A stretch of 64,000 bases of DNA from Bradyrhizobium betae (GCF_008932115.1 NZ_CP044543.1:1302001-1366000); one strand, 5' to 3'. Shown: positions 17,228-26,753, numbered from the stretch's first letter. The notes: generated by a model from the letters alone, not told the origin. Made by a program: numbers and translations.

Positions 17228-18559
17228 CTAATGCGTCACCCGCCAGATCGTACCGTTGCCATCCTCCGAGATCAGCAGCGCGCCATCCTTCGCCACCGCG
17301 ACCCCCACCGGCCGCCCCCACACTTCCGTGTCGTTCACCACGAACCCCGTGACGAAATCCTCGTACTCCCCCGTCGGCTTGCCGTCCCTCATCCGGATGC
17401 GGATCAGCTTGTAGCCGGTGCGCTTCGAGCGGTTCCAGGAGCCGTGCTCGGCGGCGAAGGCATCGCCCTGATATTCGGACGGAAACTGCGAGCCCTGATA
17501 GAAGGTCATGCCGAGCGACGCCGAGTGCGGTTGCACCAGCACATCAGGCACCGTCACCTTGTCCCTGATATCCGGCCGCGCGCCGGCGTGGCGCGGATCT
17601 TCGTTGCCGCCGATGTAGAACCACGGCCAGCCATAAAACGCGCCCTCCTTCACGCTGGTCACATAATCGGGCACGAGATCATCGCCGAGGCCATCGCGCT
17701 CGTTGGTCGAGCACCAGGGCAGCCCGGTCTGCGGCTGGATCGCGAGGCCGACGCAATTGCGGATGCCGGTAGCATAGATCTTCCGCTCCTTGCCATCCGG
17801 GTTGAAGGCCAGCACGGTGGCACGTTCGGTCTCGCTCGCCCAGGCCGCGCCAAGCGGCTGCGCTTTTGACCAGGCTTCCAGGCCGCCAGGCGGCGTGCCC
17901 ATGCCCTCGGCGACGTTGCTGAGCGAGCCGACAGATACCAGCATGCGCTTGTTGTCGGGCGTGAAGACGATATCGCGGGTGGAATGGCCGCCGTCATGCG
18001 GCAGGCTTGCGACGATCGTCTCGGCCTTGCCGCGCGCCTGCAGGTCGCCGGCCTGATAGGGGAAGCGGACGACGCTGTCGGTGTTGGCGACATAGACCCA
18101 TTGCGGATTGTCGCCGTTCGGGAAGAAGGCGATGCCGAACGGCTGCCGCAATCCGCTGGCGAAGACTTCATTGGTCGCAACCTTGCCGTCCCCGCCGGCG
18201 CGCAGCACACGGATGCTGCCGGCGCGCGTTTCCGCGACGAAGACATCGCCGTTCGGTGCAACGCGCACGATGCGCGGCGCGCGCAGTCCTTCGGCGAACA
18301 GCTCGATCCTGAAACCTGCCGGCACCTGGAGCGCGGCCTGCGGCGGACGCGGCACCACGCGCGACGAGCTCGCGACCGACCGCGTGGCGCCGGGCCTGAC
18401 GAGATCCTCCGGCCGGATCAACCTGACGGTGCCGGGCTCGTCGGTCTGCCAATCGCCATAGGCGTCCTTGCCCTGCAGCACCGGCTCGGCCTGCGCAAAT
18501 GTCGCAGCCGCCATCAGCAGTCCCACAGCCATCGCCCCGCACGAAATCCTGCTTTTCAC
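17228..18559 (-). CDS. PQQ-type sugar (L-sorbosone) dehydrogenase-like beta-propeller protein
   Basis: This 443-residue exported protein has a Sec signal (ISCGAMAVGLLMAAATFAQA, about residues 4-23). A six-bladed beta-propeller of the soluble glucose/sorbosone dehydrogenase family follows, with motifs APRIVRVAPNGDVFVAET, RDIVFTPDNKRMLVSVGS and GDAFAAEHGSWNR. Such proteins oxidise sugars or polyols in the periplasm, often with PQQ. The start is GTG 18559, with GGGAGGAAG upstream; the longer open frame starts 10 codons earlier without a ribosome site. It is divergent from the puuD remnant. Confidence 0.8.
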   Translation of the reverse strand: MKSRISCGAMAVGLLMAAATFAQAEPVLQGKDAYGDWQTDEPGTVRLIRPEDLVRPGATRSVASSSRVVPRPPQAALQVPAGFRIELFAEGLRAPRIVRVAPNGDVFVAETRAGSIRVLRAGGDGKVATNEVFASGLRQPFGIAFFPNGDNPQWVYVANTDSVVRFPYQAGDLQARGKAETIVASLPHDGGHSTRDIVFTPDNKRMLVSVGSLSNVAEGMGTPPGGLEAWSKAQPLGAAWASETERATVLAFNPDGKERKIYATGIRNCVGLAIQPQTGLPWCSTNERDGLGDDLVPDYVTSVKEGAFYGWPWFYIGGNEDPRHAGARPDIRDKVTVPDVLVQPHSASLGMTFYQGSQFPSEYQGDAFAAEHGSWNRSKRTGYKLIRIRMRDGKPTGEYEDFVTGFVVNDTEVWGRPVGVAVAKDGALLISEDGNGTIWRVTH

Positions 18560-18794
18560 GTCGTCTTCCTCCCGGCCTGCGCGTCTCAAGCGTCAACGTC
18601 GATCGAGCACAAACGTTCTGTAACAGGCAAAATGCCTGCCGAATCCCACGTCAGCTCATGCCCGCACGATGTGCATGGGCCGCGGCCCATCGTACTGGAA
18701 AATGCGGCTGATCGGTGCGACAGATTGTAGGGGCACGGCCGCCGGTTGCGGTCATCAAGGCTGCGGCACCGGGGTCGCAATTGATGGGGTGATC

Positions 18795-19989
18795 ATGTGG
18801 GGATCCATCATATCGGAATGGGCGAGCCTGCTGCTCCGCTGGCTGCACGTGGTGGCGGCGATCGCCTGGATCGGCAGCTCCTTCTATTTCATCGCCCTCG
18901 ACCTCAGCCTGAAGCCGAAATCTGATCTGCCTGACTGACGGCGTGCAGGGCGAGGCCTGGCAGGTCCATGGCGGCGGCTTCTACCGGATCATGAAATACC
19001 TGGTGGCGCCCACCCAGATGCCGGACGAGCTCACCTGGTTCAAATGGGAGGCCTACACCACCTGGCTGTCCGGCTTCGCGCTGATGGTGGTGGTGTATTA
19101 TCTCGAGGCCGATCTGTTCCTGGTCGATAAATCGATCCTCGACCTCACGCCGTTCCAGGCCGGACTGTTCAGCTTCTGCAGCGTGGCTTTGGCGTGGCTG
19201 CTCTACGAGGCCGCATGCCGCAGCGGGCTCGCGCAGCGCGAGCTGCCCTTTGCCATCGGCGGCTATCTGTTCCTGGTCGCGCTGACCTACGCCTTCACCC
19301 ATGTACTGAGCGGCCGCGGCGCCTTCAACCAGATCGCCGCGATCATCGGCACCATCATGGTGGCCAACGTCTTCGCGGTGATCATCCCGAACCAGAAGAA
19401 GATCGTGGCGGCCCTGATCGCGGGACAGGCCCCCGATCCCAGACTCGGCAAGACCAGCAAGGAGCGCTCGGTCCACAACAACTATCTGACGCTCCCCGTC
19501 GTCGTGCTGATGATCAGCAACCATTACCCCCTGCTCTACGCGACAAAATTCAACTGGATCATCGTCGCGATCATCCTGGCGCTCGGCCCCGTGATCCGCC
19601 ACTTCTTCAACGAGCGGCATGCCGGGCGCAAATCGCCGTGGTGGGTGTGGGGCGTCGCCTCGGCCGGCGCGATCGCGATCCTGTTCCTCTCCGCCGCCGG
19701 CCCACGCGAAGTAAAGACCGGCGCGCTGTCGGCGCTGGTCACAGTCGCCAATGTCGAGGAGATCGTGATGTCCCGCTGCAGCATGTGCCACGCGACCGAG
19801 CCGGTCTGGGCCGGCATCGTGACCGCGCCGAAGGGCATCCTGCTCGACGCGCCCGAGCATATCCATCGCAACATCCGCCTGATCGGCCGCGTCGCTGCCT
19901 GGTCGACCGCCATGCCACCCGGCAACATCACCGAGATGACCAGCGAGGAGCGCGCCATCCTCGCCGCCTATATCGAGCAGGCGCGCTGA
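18795..19989 (+). pseudogene. puuD: Urate hydroxylase PuuD, frameshifted after the first membrane helix
   Basis: PuuD oxidises urate at the membrane and carries a C-terminal cytochrome c domain. The first part (18795-18938) encodes the typical start WASLLLRWLHVVAAIAWIG and continues to SLKPKSDLPD, then stops. The rest (18943-19989) continues in another frame with GEAWQVHGGGFYRIMKYL, several helices, and a CSMCH haem-binding site. At 18931-18939 the DNA reads CTGACTGAC where the family needs only CTGAC, so a 4-bp tandem duplication explains the shift. Removing it gives one protein of about 397 residues. The downstream part could start at GTG 18943 but would lack helix 1 and its conserved His. 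A sequencing error cannot be excluded. Confidence 0.85.
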
Positions 19990-20148
19990 CGCCTTCACGC
20001 ACCAATGCCGCGCTTTGCGCAATGAAATTCCGCATTTCCCGCCGATTTGAAAATGACTTGACCGCCTATCCGGCGTAGACAGGGGCAGCGTCCGCCAACG
20101 CGGTCCAAGTCAGTCTCTATAAGTCAGTTTGCATTCGGGGAAATCACA

Positions 20149-21006
20149 GTGGCCCTCAAGAACGTCATCGGTATCGACCACGCCGTGGTCATGGTTCAGG
20201 ACCTCGACAAGGCCGCCGAGAATTATCGCCAGCTCGGCTTCACCATATCCCCGCGCGGCACCCACAGCGCGCATATGGGCACCGGCAACCACACCATCAT
20301 GTTCGACCCCGACTATATGGAGCTGCTCGGCGTGCTGGCTGCGACCGAGCACAATGCGCCGGCGCGCGCCTTCCTCGACAAGCGCGGCGAAGGCATCGAA
20401 CGCATCGCCTTCACCGCAGTCGATTCCGCCGCGGGCGCCGAAGAGATCCGCGCACGCGGCCTCATACCGATCGGCCCGACCGATTTCGAACGTCCCGTCA
20501 AATTGCCTGATGGCACGGTGTCGGCAGCCAAGTTCCGCACCTTCATGTGGCCGACCGCGGAGGCCCCCGGTGGCGTGCGCATCTTCGCCTGCCAGCACAA
20601 GACTCGCGAGACAGTGTGGATCCCCGAGCTGATGAAGCACGCCAATGCCGCCAGGCGGATCAAGCAGGCGCTGATCGCAACGCCCGAACCCGCCAAGGAA
20701 GCCGCGCATCTCGGCCGGTTGATCGATGGCGAGCCGAAGAACGAGGCCGACGGGGCGGTCACCGTTCCCTCCGGCGGCGATCGTGCCGACTTCGTCTATC
20801 TGACGCTTGATCAGCTCGGCAAACGCTATCCCGGCGTTCCGCTCGCTGGCCTCTCCGAGCGCGGCGGCGCGGCGCTGGTGCTCGTGAGCGGCGATCTCGC
20901 AGCAACCGAAAAGGCGCTGGGCTCGGCTGCCCTGCGCAGCGGCGCTGCGATCTGCGTGCCGCCGGCCAAAGCCAACGGCACCCTGCTCGCATTCGTTGCC
21001 GGCTGA
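20149..21006 (+). CDS. VOC-superfamily (glyoxalase-like) protein
   Basis: This 285-residue protein has two vicinal-oxygen-chelate modules. The first starts GIDHAVVMVQDLDKAAENYRQLGF, with candidate metal ligands His10 and Glu61 (YMELLG). The weaker second module runs from about 200 to the end. It resembles the glyoxalase-like domain group with an extended middle region. Substrate unknown. The start is GTG 20149 behind GGGGAA. It is monocistronic, about 160 bp after puuD. Confidence 0.75.
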   Translation: MALKNVIGIDHAVVMVQDLDKAAENYRQLGFTISPRGTHSAHMGTGNHTIMFDPDYMELLGVLAATEHNAPARAFLDKRGEGIERIAFTAVDSAAGAEEIRARGLIPIGPTDFERPVKLPDGTVSAAKFRTFMWPTAEAPGGVRIFACQHKTRETVWIPELMKHANAARRIKQALIATPEPAKEAAHLGRLIDGEPKNEADGAVTVPSGGDRADFVYLTLDQLGKRYPGVPLAGLSERGGAALVLVSGDLAATEKALGSAALRSGAAICVPPAKANGTLLAFVAG

Positions 21007-21084
21007 TTTTAACTAATTCTTTAACGTGTGTTTACCCGGCGACTCTAGGATTCCCGGCAATCCTAGCCGTCCGGGATCAAGCAG

Positions 21085-21360
21085 ATGTTCAAAGAGGGAT
21101 CGCCGATCGCTTACGACGCGCCGGCCGAACTGAAGAAGTGGCCGTCGCTGAAGGGCGAGAGACAGAAGGACCGCGGTCCGCCCTACCTCGTCTACAACGG
21201 CACGCTCGCCGACTGCGTCCGCGAGCTCATGGACAAGCCGATCAAGGGCATCTCGCTCTACGACATCATGACGAGGCCGCAGCCGGCTTTCGAGCAGACC
21301 GTGCTGTCGCCCGGCGATGCCGCCGAGATAGCGATGCGCAAGGATTTCCCAAAGGCGTAA
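21085..21360 (+). CDS. Small conserved-looking protein of unknown function
   Basis: This 91-residue soluble protein starts MFKEGSPIAYDAPAELKKWP and ends FPKA. It has no signal, membrane segment or recognised motif. Codon use matches the neighbours and the frame is closed by its own gap on both sides. The upstream gap contains TTAACG and TAGGAT-like elements that could be a promoter. I recognise no family. Confidence 0.6.
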   Translation: MFKEGSPIAYDAPAELKKWPSLKGERQKDRGPPYLVYNGTLADCVRELMDKPIKGISLYDIMTRPQPAFEQTVLSPGDAAEIAMRKDFPKA

Positions 21361-21576
21361 GCGCCACCGGTCTGCCGCAGTCCAACCTGCAACATCTCAC
21401 GTCTTCGCGGCTCCCGTAGATCCGCGGAACCATCACCGCCCGTTTTGCGGCGGGAACACCGTACTAACACCGGCCGCCCAGCGGAATCGCAGCTTCGCCG
21501 CAATTACGATTAAAGAAGTCCTCGTCACCGGCGCACGCGCTGGTCGTTCCCCCACAGTTCGAGGACTTCCACCGAG

Positions 21577-22524
21577 ATGCGATTTCTCGTCGCGGCTTGC
21601 GCTGCGTTCCTGATTCTGATGTGCGACGTCGGCTCGTCGCCCTCCCGGAACATTTCACCCTTCGACAACGCCACGTCCAAAGCCGATCGCGCACCTTCAC
21701 TGGTGCCCCTCGTCGAGCTCTTCCTTGCAAGCGTGCAGGCCATCGAGCTCGCCAATGCGCGCGCGGCCTATGAGGAAGCGCCCCAGCCAATACGCGCGGT
21801 CGAACCGGCTTCGGAGGATAAAGCTTCTCCGACCGAGCAGTTCTGCCACGCGCTGCGGGAAGCGGCCGAGGCCAGCGGCATTCCCGTGCCGTTCTTCGCG
21901 CGACTGATCTGGCAGGAGAGCCGCTTCAAATCGAACGAGGTCAGCCAGGCCGGCGCCCAGGGCGTCGCGCAGTTCATGCCGGAGACGGCTGCCGAGGTCG
22001 GGCTCGATGATCCCTTCGACCCCATGAAAGCACTGCCGGCATCGGCGAAGTTCCTGCGCAAGCTGCGCGACGATTACGGCAATCTCGGACTTGCCGCAGC
22101 CGCCTACAACGCCGGCCCTGGTCGCATCCAGAAGTGGCTGGCCAGGGAGAGCGAGCTGCCGCGCGAGACGCGCGACTATGTCCGCATCATCACCGGCACC
22201 AAAGCCGAGGACTGGACCGAGCGCGCGGAAGCTCTCGCCATCCGCATCGACCTGCCGCGCGAAGCGCCATGCGAAGGCATCGGCAGCCTCTCGAAGGCGA
22301 GAGACGTTGCCTGGGTACCAGTGAACCTGACGCCCTCGGTCACCACCATCATTCGCAAGGGAGAACAGCTGGAAGTCCGTCTGGCAGCTAACCGTGCCCG
22401 GACGCGGCTTGCAGCCCTGATCCGGAAGACCGCCCACGGCAAAGCACGCAGCATGATCGCAGCACGCGCAGCTGGAAAAAGCGCAAAGGCCCGTGCCATC
22501 CGTCTCGCGTCGAGCGAGCGCTAA
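21577..22524 (+). CDS. Secreted lytic transglycosylase (SLT domain)
   Basis: This 315-residue protein has a short N-terminal hydrophobic segment (FLVAACAAFLILMC) that may be a lipoprotein-like or Sec signal. An SLT goose-lysozyme-like domain covers about 90-200: catalytic Glu114 in RLIWQESRF, then GAQGVAQFMPETA and AAAYNAGPGRI, the three signature blocks. It cleaves peptidoglycan to anhydromuropeptides in the periplasm. The C-terminal 90 residues are basic and Ala/Arg-rich (RTRLAALIRKTAHGKARS) with no known fold and may bind the wall or DNA. It is monocistronic. Confidence 0.87.
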   Translation: MRFLVAACAAFLILMCDVGSSPSRNISPFDNATSKADRAPSLVPLVELFLASVQAIELANARAAYEEAPQPIRAVEPASEDKASPTEQFCHALREAAEASGIPVPFFARLIWQESRFKSNEVSQAGAQGVAQFMPETAAEVGLDDPFDPMKALPASAKFLRKLRDDYGNLGLAAAAYNAGPGRIQKWLARESELPRETRDYVRIITGTKAEDWTERAEALAIRIDLPREAPCEGIGSLSKARDVAWVPVNLTPSVTTIIRKGEQLEVRLAANRARTRLAALIRKTAHGKARSMIAARAAGKSAKARAIRLASSER

Positions 22525-22528
22525 ACGG

Positions 22529-22912
22529 TCACACCGGCTTCTCGTCGTCCGTCACCGGCGACGTCACCACCAGGAAGACGAGATCGGTCAGGCCCGAGTT
22601 CGAAATTGCGTGCTCGACACCGGGCGGCAGGAAAATCACGTCGTGCTTGCGCACGACATGGTTCTTGCCGGCGATCTCCATCAGCCCTTCGCCGTCGAGC
22701 ACGTGATAAACCTGCTCCTGCACCTTGTGGTGATGCCGCGCGACATAAGCCATCGGCTGGTACATCGAGATACGATAGTCGATGTGGCGCGAGCCCGCGG
22801 TCTCCGGCATCACCAGCGACTTTGACAGTGCGCCGCCGAAATGGTTGGGAAATTCGCGCCAGGGCACTTCGGCGATGTTGCGGATGAAGGCGCCGCCAGT
22901 CTCCTCGGCCAT
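22529..22912 (-). CDS. Single-domain cupin protein
   Basis: This 127-residue protein is a small beta-barrel cupin. Motif 1 is HHHKVQEQVYHVLDGEG (about 60-76), with three candidate metal-binding His plus Glu, and motif 2 is FLPPGVEHAISN (about 94-105). It may be an enzyme or a sensor for the neighbouring pathway. It starts 11 nt after the SDR gene (GGGAG before the ATG), as the last member of a leftward set ThDP enzyme-SDR-cupin. Substrate unknown. Confidence 0.75.
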   Translation of the reverse strand: MAEETGGAFIRNIAEVPWREFPNHFGGALSKSLVMPETAGSRHIDYRISMYQPMAYVARHHHKVQEQVYHVLDGEGLMEIAGKNHVVRKHDVIFLPPGVEHAISNSGLTDLVFLVVTSPVTDDEKPV

Positions 22913-22923
22913 GATCGTGCTCC

Positions 22924-23628
22924 CTAGTTCACCAATGCGCCGCCGTCGAGATAGACGATCGAGCCCGTGGCAAAGCCGTTCGCCATGAAGCTGGCGATCT
23001 GCTGGGCGATGTCTTCGGCCAAGCCGACACGGCCAACTGGCAATGCGGCCGCCGTCTTCGCCAGCATCTCCTTACGCGCGGCCTCCGGCATCGCGGCCCG
23101 GATCGGCGTGTCGATCACGCCCGGCGACACCGCATTCACCCGCACCGGCGCAAGCTCGAGCGCGAGCGCACGGGCCAGCGATTCCAGAGCGCCATTCGCC
23201 GCACTGATGATTGCCGAGTTCGGCCGCGGCCGAACACTGAGGAAACCGGTGACCAATGTCAGCGAGCCGCCCGGACGAATTTCAGCTTCGCGCGCGACAC
23301 GCCAGGCGCCCCAGAACTTGCCTTCCATGGTCGCGCGCACGTCCTCCATCGGGACCGTCTTGAACGGCCCGGTGCGAAGCTGCGCGGCGGTCAGCACGAC
23401 GTGATCGACAGGGCCGGTGCGGCGGAACAGCTCCGCGACGCTCTGGTCGCTGGTGACATCAGCGGGAATGGCCGTCACCTTCAGCCGCTCGGCAACCGGA
23501 TCCAGTTTCGCCGCGCTGCGCGAGGCGATGATGACGTCGGCGCCCTGAGCTTTGGCGAGCTCAGCCGTAGCAAGCCCGATCCCTGAGGAGCCGCCGATCA
23601 CGACGACTTTTTTGCCTGCGAGCGTCAT
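22924..23628 (-). CDS. Atypical SDR-fold protein lacking the catalytic Tyr and Lys
   Basis: This 234-residue Rossmann protein has a clean nucleotide motif GGSSGIG (about 11-17), a DVTSDQ segment and a C-terminal FATGSIVYLDGG, all typical of SDRs. Where the active site YxxxK should be, the sequence reads IISAANGALESLA, so Tyr is Ile and Lys is Asn. It probably binds NAD(P) without the usual proton relay, or uses another mechanism. I prefer ATG 23628 because GGGGAG lies 6 nt upstream; ATG 23634 directly abuts it. It lies between the ThDP-enzyme and cupin genes in one operon. Confidence 0.8.
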   Translation of the reverse strand: MTLAGKKVVVIGGSSGIGLATAELAKAQGADVIIASRSAAKLDPVAERLKVTAIPADVTSDQSVAELFRRTGPVDHVVLTAAQLRTGPFKTVPMEDVRATMEGKFWGAWRVAREAEIRPGGSLTLVTGFLSVRPRPNSAIISAANGALESLARALALELAPVRVNAVSPGVIDTPIRAAMPEAARKEMLAKTAAALPVGRVGLAEDIAQQIASFMANGFATGSIVYLDGGALVN

Positions 23629-23674
23629 TCCCATCTCCCCGATATCTTGTTGATTGGTGGCTTGCGGGCCGCGA

Positions 23675-25474
23675 TCAGCCCGGCTGGAAGCGCGTGCCGA
23701 TTCCGGCCTTGCTCTGGCCAAGGCCCGGCAATTCCCACACACCCGCGCCGGACGGATTGACGTCGGCGGCGATGTCGACGTCGATCAGATAAGGCCTGTT
23801 GGCGGCGATACCCTTGCGGATCGCCTCGCCAAGGTCGCCGGCGCGGTCGACCCGCACGCCCTCGACGCCGCAGGCGCGCGCCATCGCCGCGAAATCCGGA
23901 TTGTAGCGCTCGCCGGTCTCCGGATGCCTGAAGTCGGTCGCAAGCTCGCGCCCGCCGAGATAGCCGCGCTGAAGCCCGCGGATGGACGCATAGGCGTAAT
24001 TGTTCCAGACCACCCAGACCACGGGCAGATTGTATTCGACCGCCGTGCCGAGCACGTTCGCGTGCATGAAAAAGGCACCATCGCCGCACACCGACACGCA
24101 GGGCCGATCGGGCGCGGCGAATTTCGCGCCCATCACGCCGGCGACGCCAAAGCCCATCGGGCCGAAGCCCATCGAGCCAATCAGCGAATCCGGCCGCTTC
24201 GGCTTGCAGAAGCCGAGCAGCCAGTTGTGATGCACGCCGATGTCGGAGACGAGGATGGCATCCTCCGGCAGCGCCTTGTCGATCTCGACGGCTGCGCGTT
24301 GCGGATTGATCGGCGTGGTGTCGTCGGAGAAGCCGGGTGCGACGAACTTGTCCCACTCCTTGCGGTAACCGTCGATCTGCGCCAGCCATTTCTTGCGCGC
24401 GTCGGACTTCCTACAGAGATTGTCGCGGCGGTCGAGCTCCGCATGCACCTGGCGCAGGAAGGTCCGAACGTCGGCCATCAGCCCGAGCGCGACGGGATAG
24501 TTGCGGCCGATCTCCTCGGGATCGATGTCGACATGGATCAGCCGTGTCGGCGGAATCGTGAAGGAATAGCCGGGAATCCACGAGCTCGAGGTGCGGTCGT
24601 CGAAACGGACGCCGAGCGCGAGCAGCACGTCGGCCTGACGCGCGGCATGATTGGCCTGGTAGTGGCCGGCCCGCGCGACGAGGCCGAGCGCAAGCGGGTG
24701 ATTGACATCGAGCGCGCCGAGCCCGCTTGCCGAGGCCGCGACCGGGATCTGAAGCCGCTCGGCCAGCTTGCGTAGCTCGTCTGCAGCTCCGCCATAACGC
24801 ACGCCCTGCCCGACCAGCATCACCGGCCGTTCGGCCGCAAGCAGCATGTCGACCGCCTTCTCGACGCCTTCCGGATCGGCGCCGCAGCGGCTGGATATGT
24901 TGGCACTCCACTCGCTTGCCTTCGGCGCCTCTTCGGCCGCCGCTTCCATGAAGACGTCGAAGGGCACGTCGATCACCACGGGCCCCGGCCGTCCCGTCAC
25001 CATCGTCTTCCAGGCCTGCCGCACCGCGAGTGGCACCATCTCACCGCGCGTCGGCTGAAACACCTTCTTGCACATCGTGCGCACGGTGGAAGGGAAGTCG
25101 GCCTGATAGTGCCGGTACATCTCCTGAAACGCGCCGCGGTTGAACTGGCTGGTCGGCACGTTCCCGGTGATCGCCATGAACGGCACGGAATCGAGGAAGG
25201 CGTTCGCGAGCGAGATCGGCAGATTGGCCGAACCCGGCCCGCACGAAGTGAAGGTCGCGGTCGGCCTGCCGGAGACGCGGTAATAGACGTCGGCCATGAA
25301 GCCGGCGACGCTTTCATGATGCACGGAGATCGTTTTGATCTCCGAAGAGCGCTCGTACAGCGCGTCGATGAACTGAATGTTGCCGTGGCCGCAGAGCCCG
25401 AACATCTGCGGCACCTTCTCCTGGATCAGATAATCGACAATGACCTGGGCGCCATTGAGCATGTTCTTCGACAT
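23675..25474 (-). CDS. Thiamine-diphosphate-dependent enzyme, acetolactate synthase-like
   Basis: This 599-residue protein has the three-domain POX/AHAS architecture. The N-terminal pyrimidine domain carries the catalytic Glu54 in VHHESVAGF. A central NAD/FAD-type domain includes PVMLVGQGVRYGG and VDIDPEEIGRN. The C-terminal PP domain has a GDGAFF...NN metal/ThDP motif near 460-490 (VWVVWNN). Catabolic relatives include sulfoacetaldehyde acetyltransferase, oxalyl-CoA decarboxylase and glyoxylate carboligase, so biosynthetic AHAS is not implied; no small subunit is adjacent. ATG 25474 has GGGAG upstream. It heads the leftward operon with SDR and cupin and is divergent from an IclR regulator that probably controls it. 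Confidence 0.82.
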   Translation of the reverse strand: MSKNMLNGAQVIVDYLIQEKVPQMFGLCGHGNIQFIDALYERSSEIKTISVHHESVAGFMADVYYRVSGRPTATFTSCGPGSANLPISLANAFLDSVPFMAITGNVPTSQFNRGAFQEMYRHYQADFPSTVRTMCKKVFQPTRGEMVPLAVRQAWKTMVTGRPGPVVIDVPFDVFMEAAAEEAPKASEWSANISSRCGADPEGVEKAVDMLLAAERPVMLVGQGVRYGGAADELRKLAERLQIPVAASASGLGALDVNHPLALGLVARAGHYQANHAARQADVLLALGVRFDDRTSSSWIPGYSFTIPPTRLIHVDIDPEEIGRNYPVALGLMADVRTFLRQVHAELDRRDNLCRKSDARKKWLAQIDGYRKEWDKFVAPGFSDDTTPINPQRAAVEIDKALPEDAILVSDIGVHHNWLLGFCKPKRPDSLIGSMGFGPMGFGVAGVMGAKFAAPDRPCVSVCGDGAFFMHANVLGTAVEYNLPVVWVVWNNYAYASIRGLQRGYLGGRELATDFRHPETGERYNPDFAAMARACGVEGVRVDRAGDLGEAIRKGIAANRPYLIDVDIAADVNPSGAGVWELPGLGQSKAGIGTRFQPG

Positions 25475-25668
25475 CAACACGTCTCCCTGCGGCCCACGAC
25501 GTCTTATGGACCGATGTAAGGAACATGGCGGTCGTCACTGAGCCGCCGGCAGCCTATTTCTCATAATGCTGTACGTCAATTTATATTGTGGTAGTCTGCT
25601 TTTCCGACGAAACGTGGGCTGAGCTCCGACGGCCGCAGAGTTGCGTGCTACTGTCGATGCACCGAGTC

Positions 25669-26610
25669 ATGACGGATTTGCCAGAGGGGACCTCGTCCTT
25701 GAGATCGCGTACCAAGCCGACGACCACCGAAAAGCCTGCCAGCCCGCGCAAGGCCGCGATTGCCAAACTCATCCCCGCACCGCAAGCCAATGGCGACGAC
25801 GAGGCCGAAGACAAGCAGCGCGGCGGCGGCGTTCAGTCGCTCGGCCGCGCGTTCTCGATCCTCGAAGAGGTGGCACGCCATCGCGAAGGCATCGGGCTTG
25901 CTGAGTTGAGCAAGCTGGTCGGCCTGCACAATTCGACGACTTTTCATCTGGCAAAGACGATGGTCTCGCTCGGCTATCTCCGCCAGGAGAAGGACAGCAA
26001 GCGCTACCGCATCGGCCGCCCCTTGTTTGCACTCGCAGCAAGCGCGCTCGACGAGATCGAGATGGTCAATGTCGCAACGCCGGTGCTGGAGGAGTTATCG
26101 CGCCAGACCAGCGAAAGCAGCCATTTTGCCGTGCGGATGGGCGATGCCGTCGTCGTCATCGCCCGCACCAGCGGCCCAGGCGCATTTCAGCTGACCGACC
26201 GCGTCGGTGTGGTGCGGCCCGCCCATTGCACCGCGCTCGGCAAGATCATTCTGGCCTCGCTGCGCCCCGAGCAGCTGACGCGGTTCATCGACCGCGTCGA
26301 ACTGAAACCGTCGACGCCAAAATCCATCGACAATGTCGGTGCGCTGATGCGCGAGATCGCCGAGGTGCAGCGCACCGGCGTCGCCTTCGACGACGGCGAA
26401 TTCAATCCGGAAGTCCGCTGCGTCGCCGTGCCGGTGACCGATTTCACCGGACAGGTGATCGGCGCGCTCGGCATTTCCGGCCCGATCTGGCGGCTCTCCA
26501 ACCAGGCGCTGCACGCCGGCGCGCAGGTCGTGCAGGCCGCCGCCGACCGCCTGTCGGCCGAATTCGGCGCCAAGGACCGGGCGAACAAGACGTTCACGCA
26601 AAAGGCCTGA
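25669..26610 (+). CDS. IclR-family transcriptional regulator
   Basis: This protein of about 313 residues has an N-terminal winged helix (VQSLGRAFSILEEVARH, then GLAELSKLVGLHNSTTFHLAKTMVSLGYL in two halves, about 55-115) and a C-terminal effector domain with TALGKIILA and VAVPVTDFTGQVIGALGISG. Roughly 45 basic, Pro/Ala-rich residues precede the helix-turn-helix. The start is uncertain: ATG 25669 is used here, ATG 25657 is possible, and the frame is open to 25588. It is divergent from the ThDP-enzyme operon and just upstream of the liv-type transporter, so both are likely targets. Confidence 0.87.
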   Translation: MTDLPEGTSSLRSRTKPTTTEKPASPRKAAIAKLIPAPQANGDDEAEDKQRGGGVQSLGRAFSILEEVARHREGIGLAELSKLVGLHNSTTFHLAKTMVSLGYLRQEKDSKRYRIGRPLFALAASALDEIEMVNVATPVLEELSRQTSESSHFAVRMGDAVVVIARTSGPGAFQLTDRVGVVRPAHCTALGKIILASLRPEQLTRFIDRVELKPSTPKSIDNVGALMREIAEVQRTGVAFDDGEFNPEVRCVAVPVTDFTGQVIGALGISGPIWRLSNQALHAGAQVVQAAADRLSAEFGAKDRANKTFTQKA

Positions 26611-26638
26611 ACCGCAACCCGAGCGGCGATTTTGCCGG

Positions 26639-26667
26639 TTGACACCGGCGATCGCGTTCGGGATTAT
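26639..26667 (+). promoter_or_regulatory. Sigma-70-type promoter for the liv-type operon
   Basis: TTGACA at 26639-26644 is a perfect -35. After 17 bp GATTAT (26662-26667) matches four of six -10 positions. The binding-protein gene starts about 80 nt downstream. Confidence 0.55.
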
Positions 26668-26698
26668 TCTCCAGCATTGAAAGAAGATCTCTCACAAT

Positions 26699-26712
26699 AC
26701 CGGATGTCCGGT
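26699..26712. promoter_or_regulatory. Palindrome ACCGGA-TG-TCCGGT, candidate operator
   Basis: Perfect 6-bp arms with a 2-bp spacer lie 32 bp downstream of the predicted -10 and before the ribosome site of the binding-protein gene. The size suits an IclR-type dimer site, and an IclR gene is directly upstream. The link is an inference from position. Confidence 0.4.
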
Positions 26713-26753
26713 TTGGAAGGGAGGCACGCGATGCACCCGGGGAGGAGACCAAG

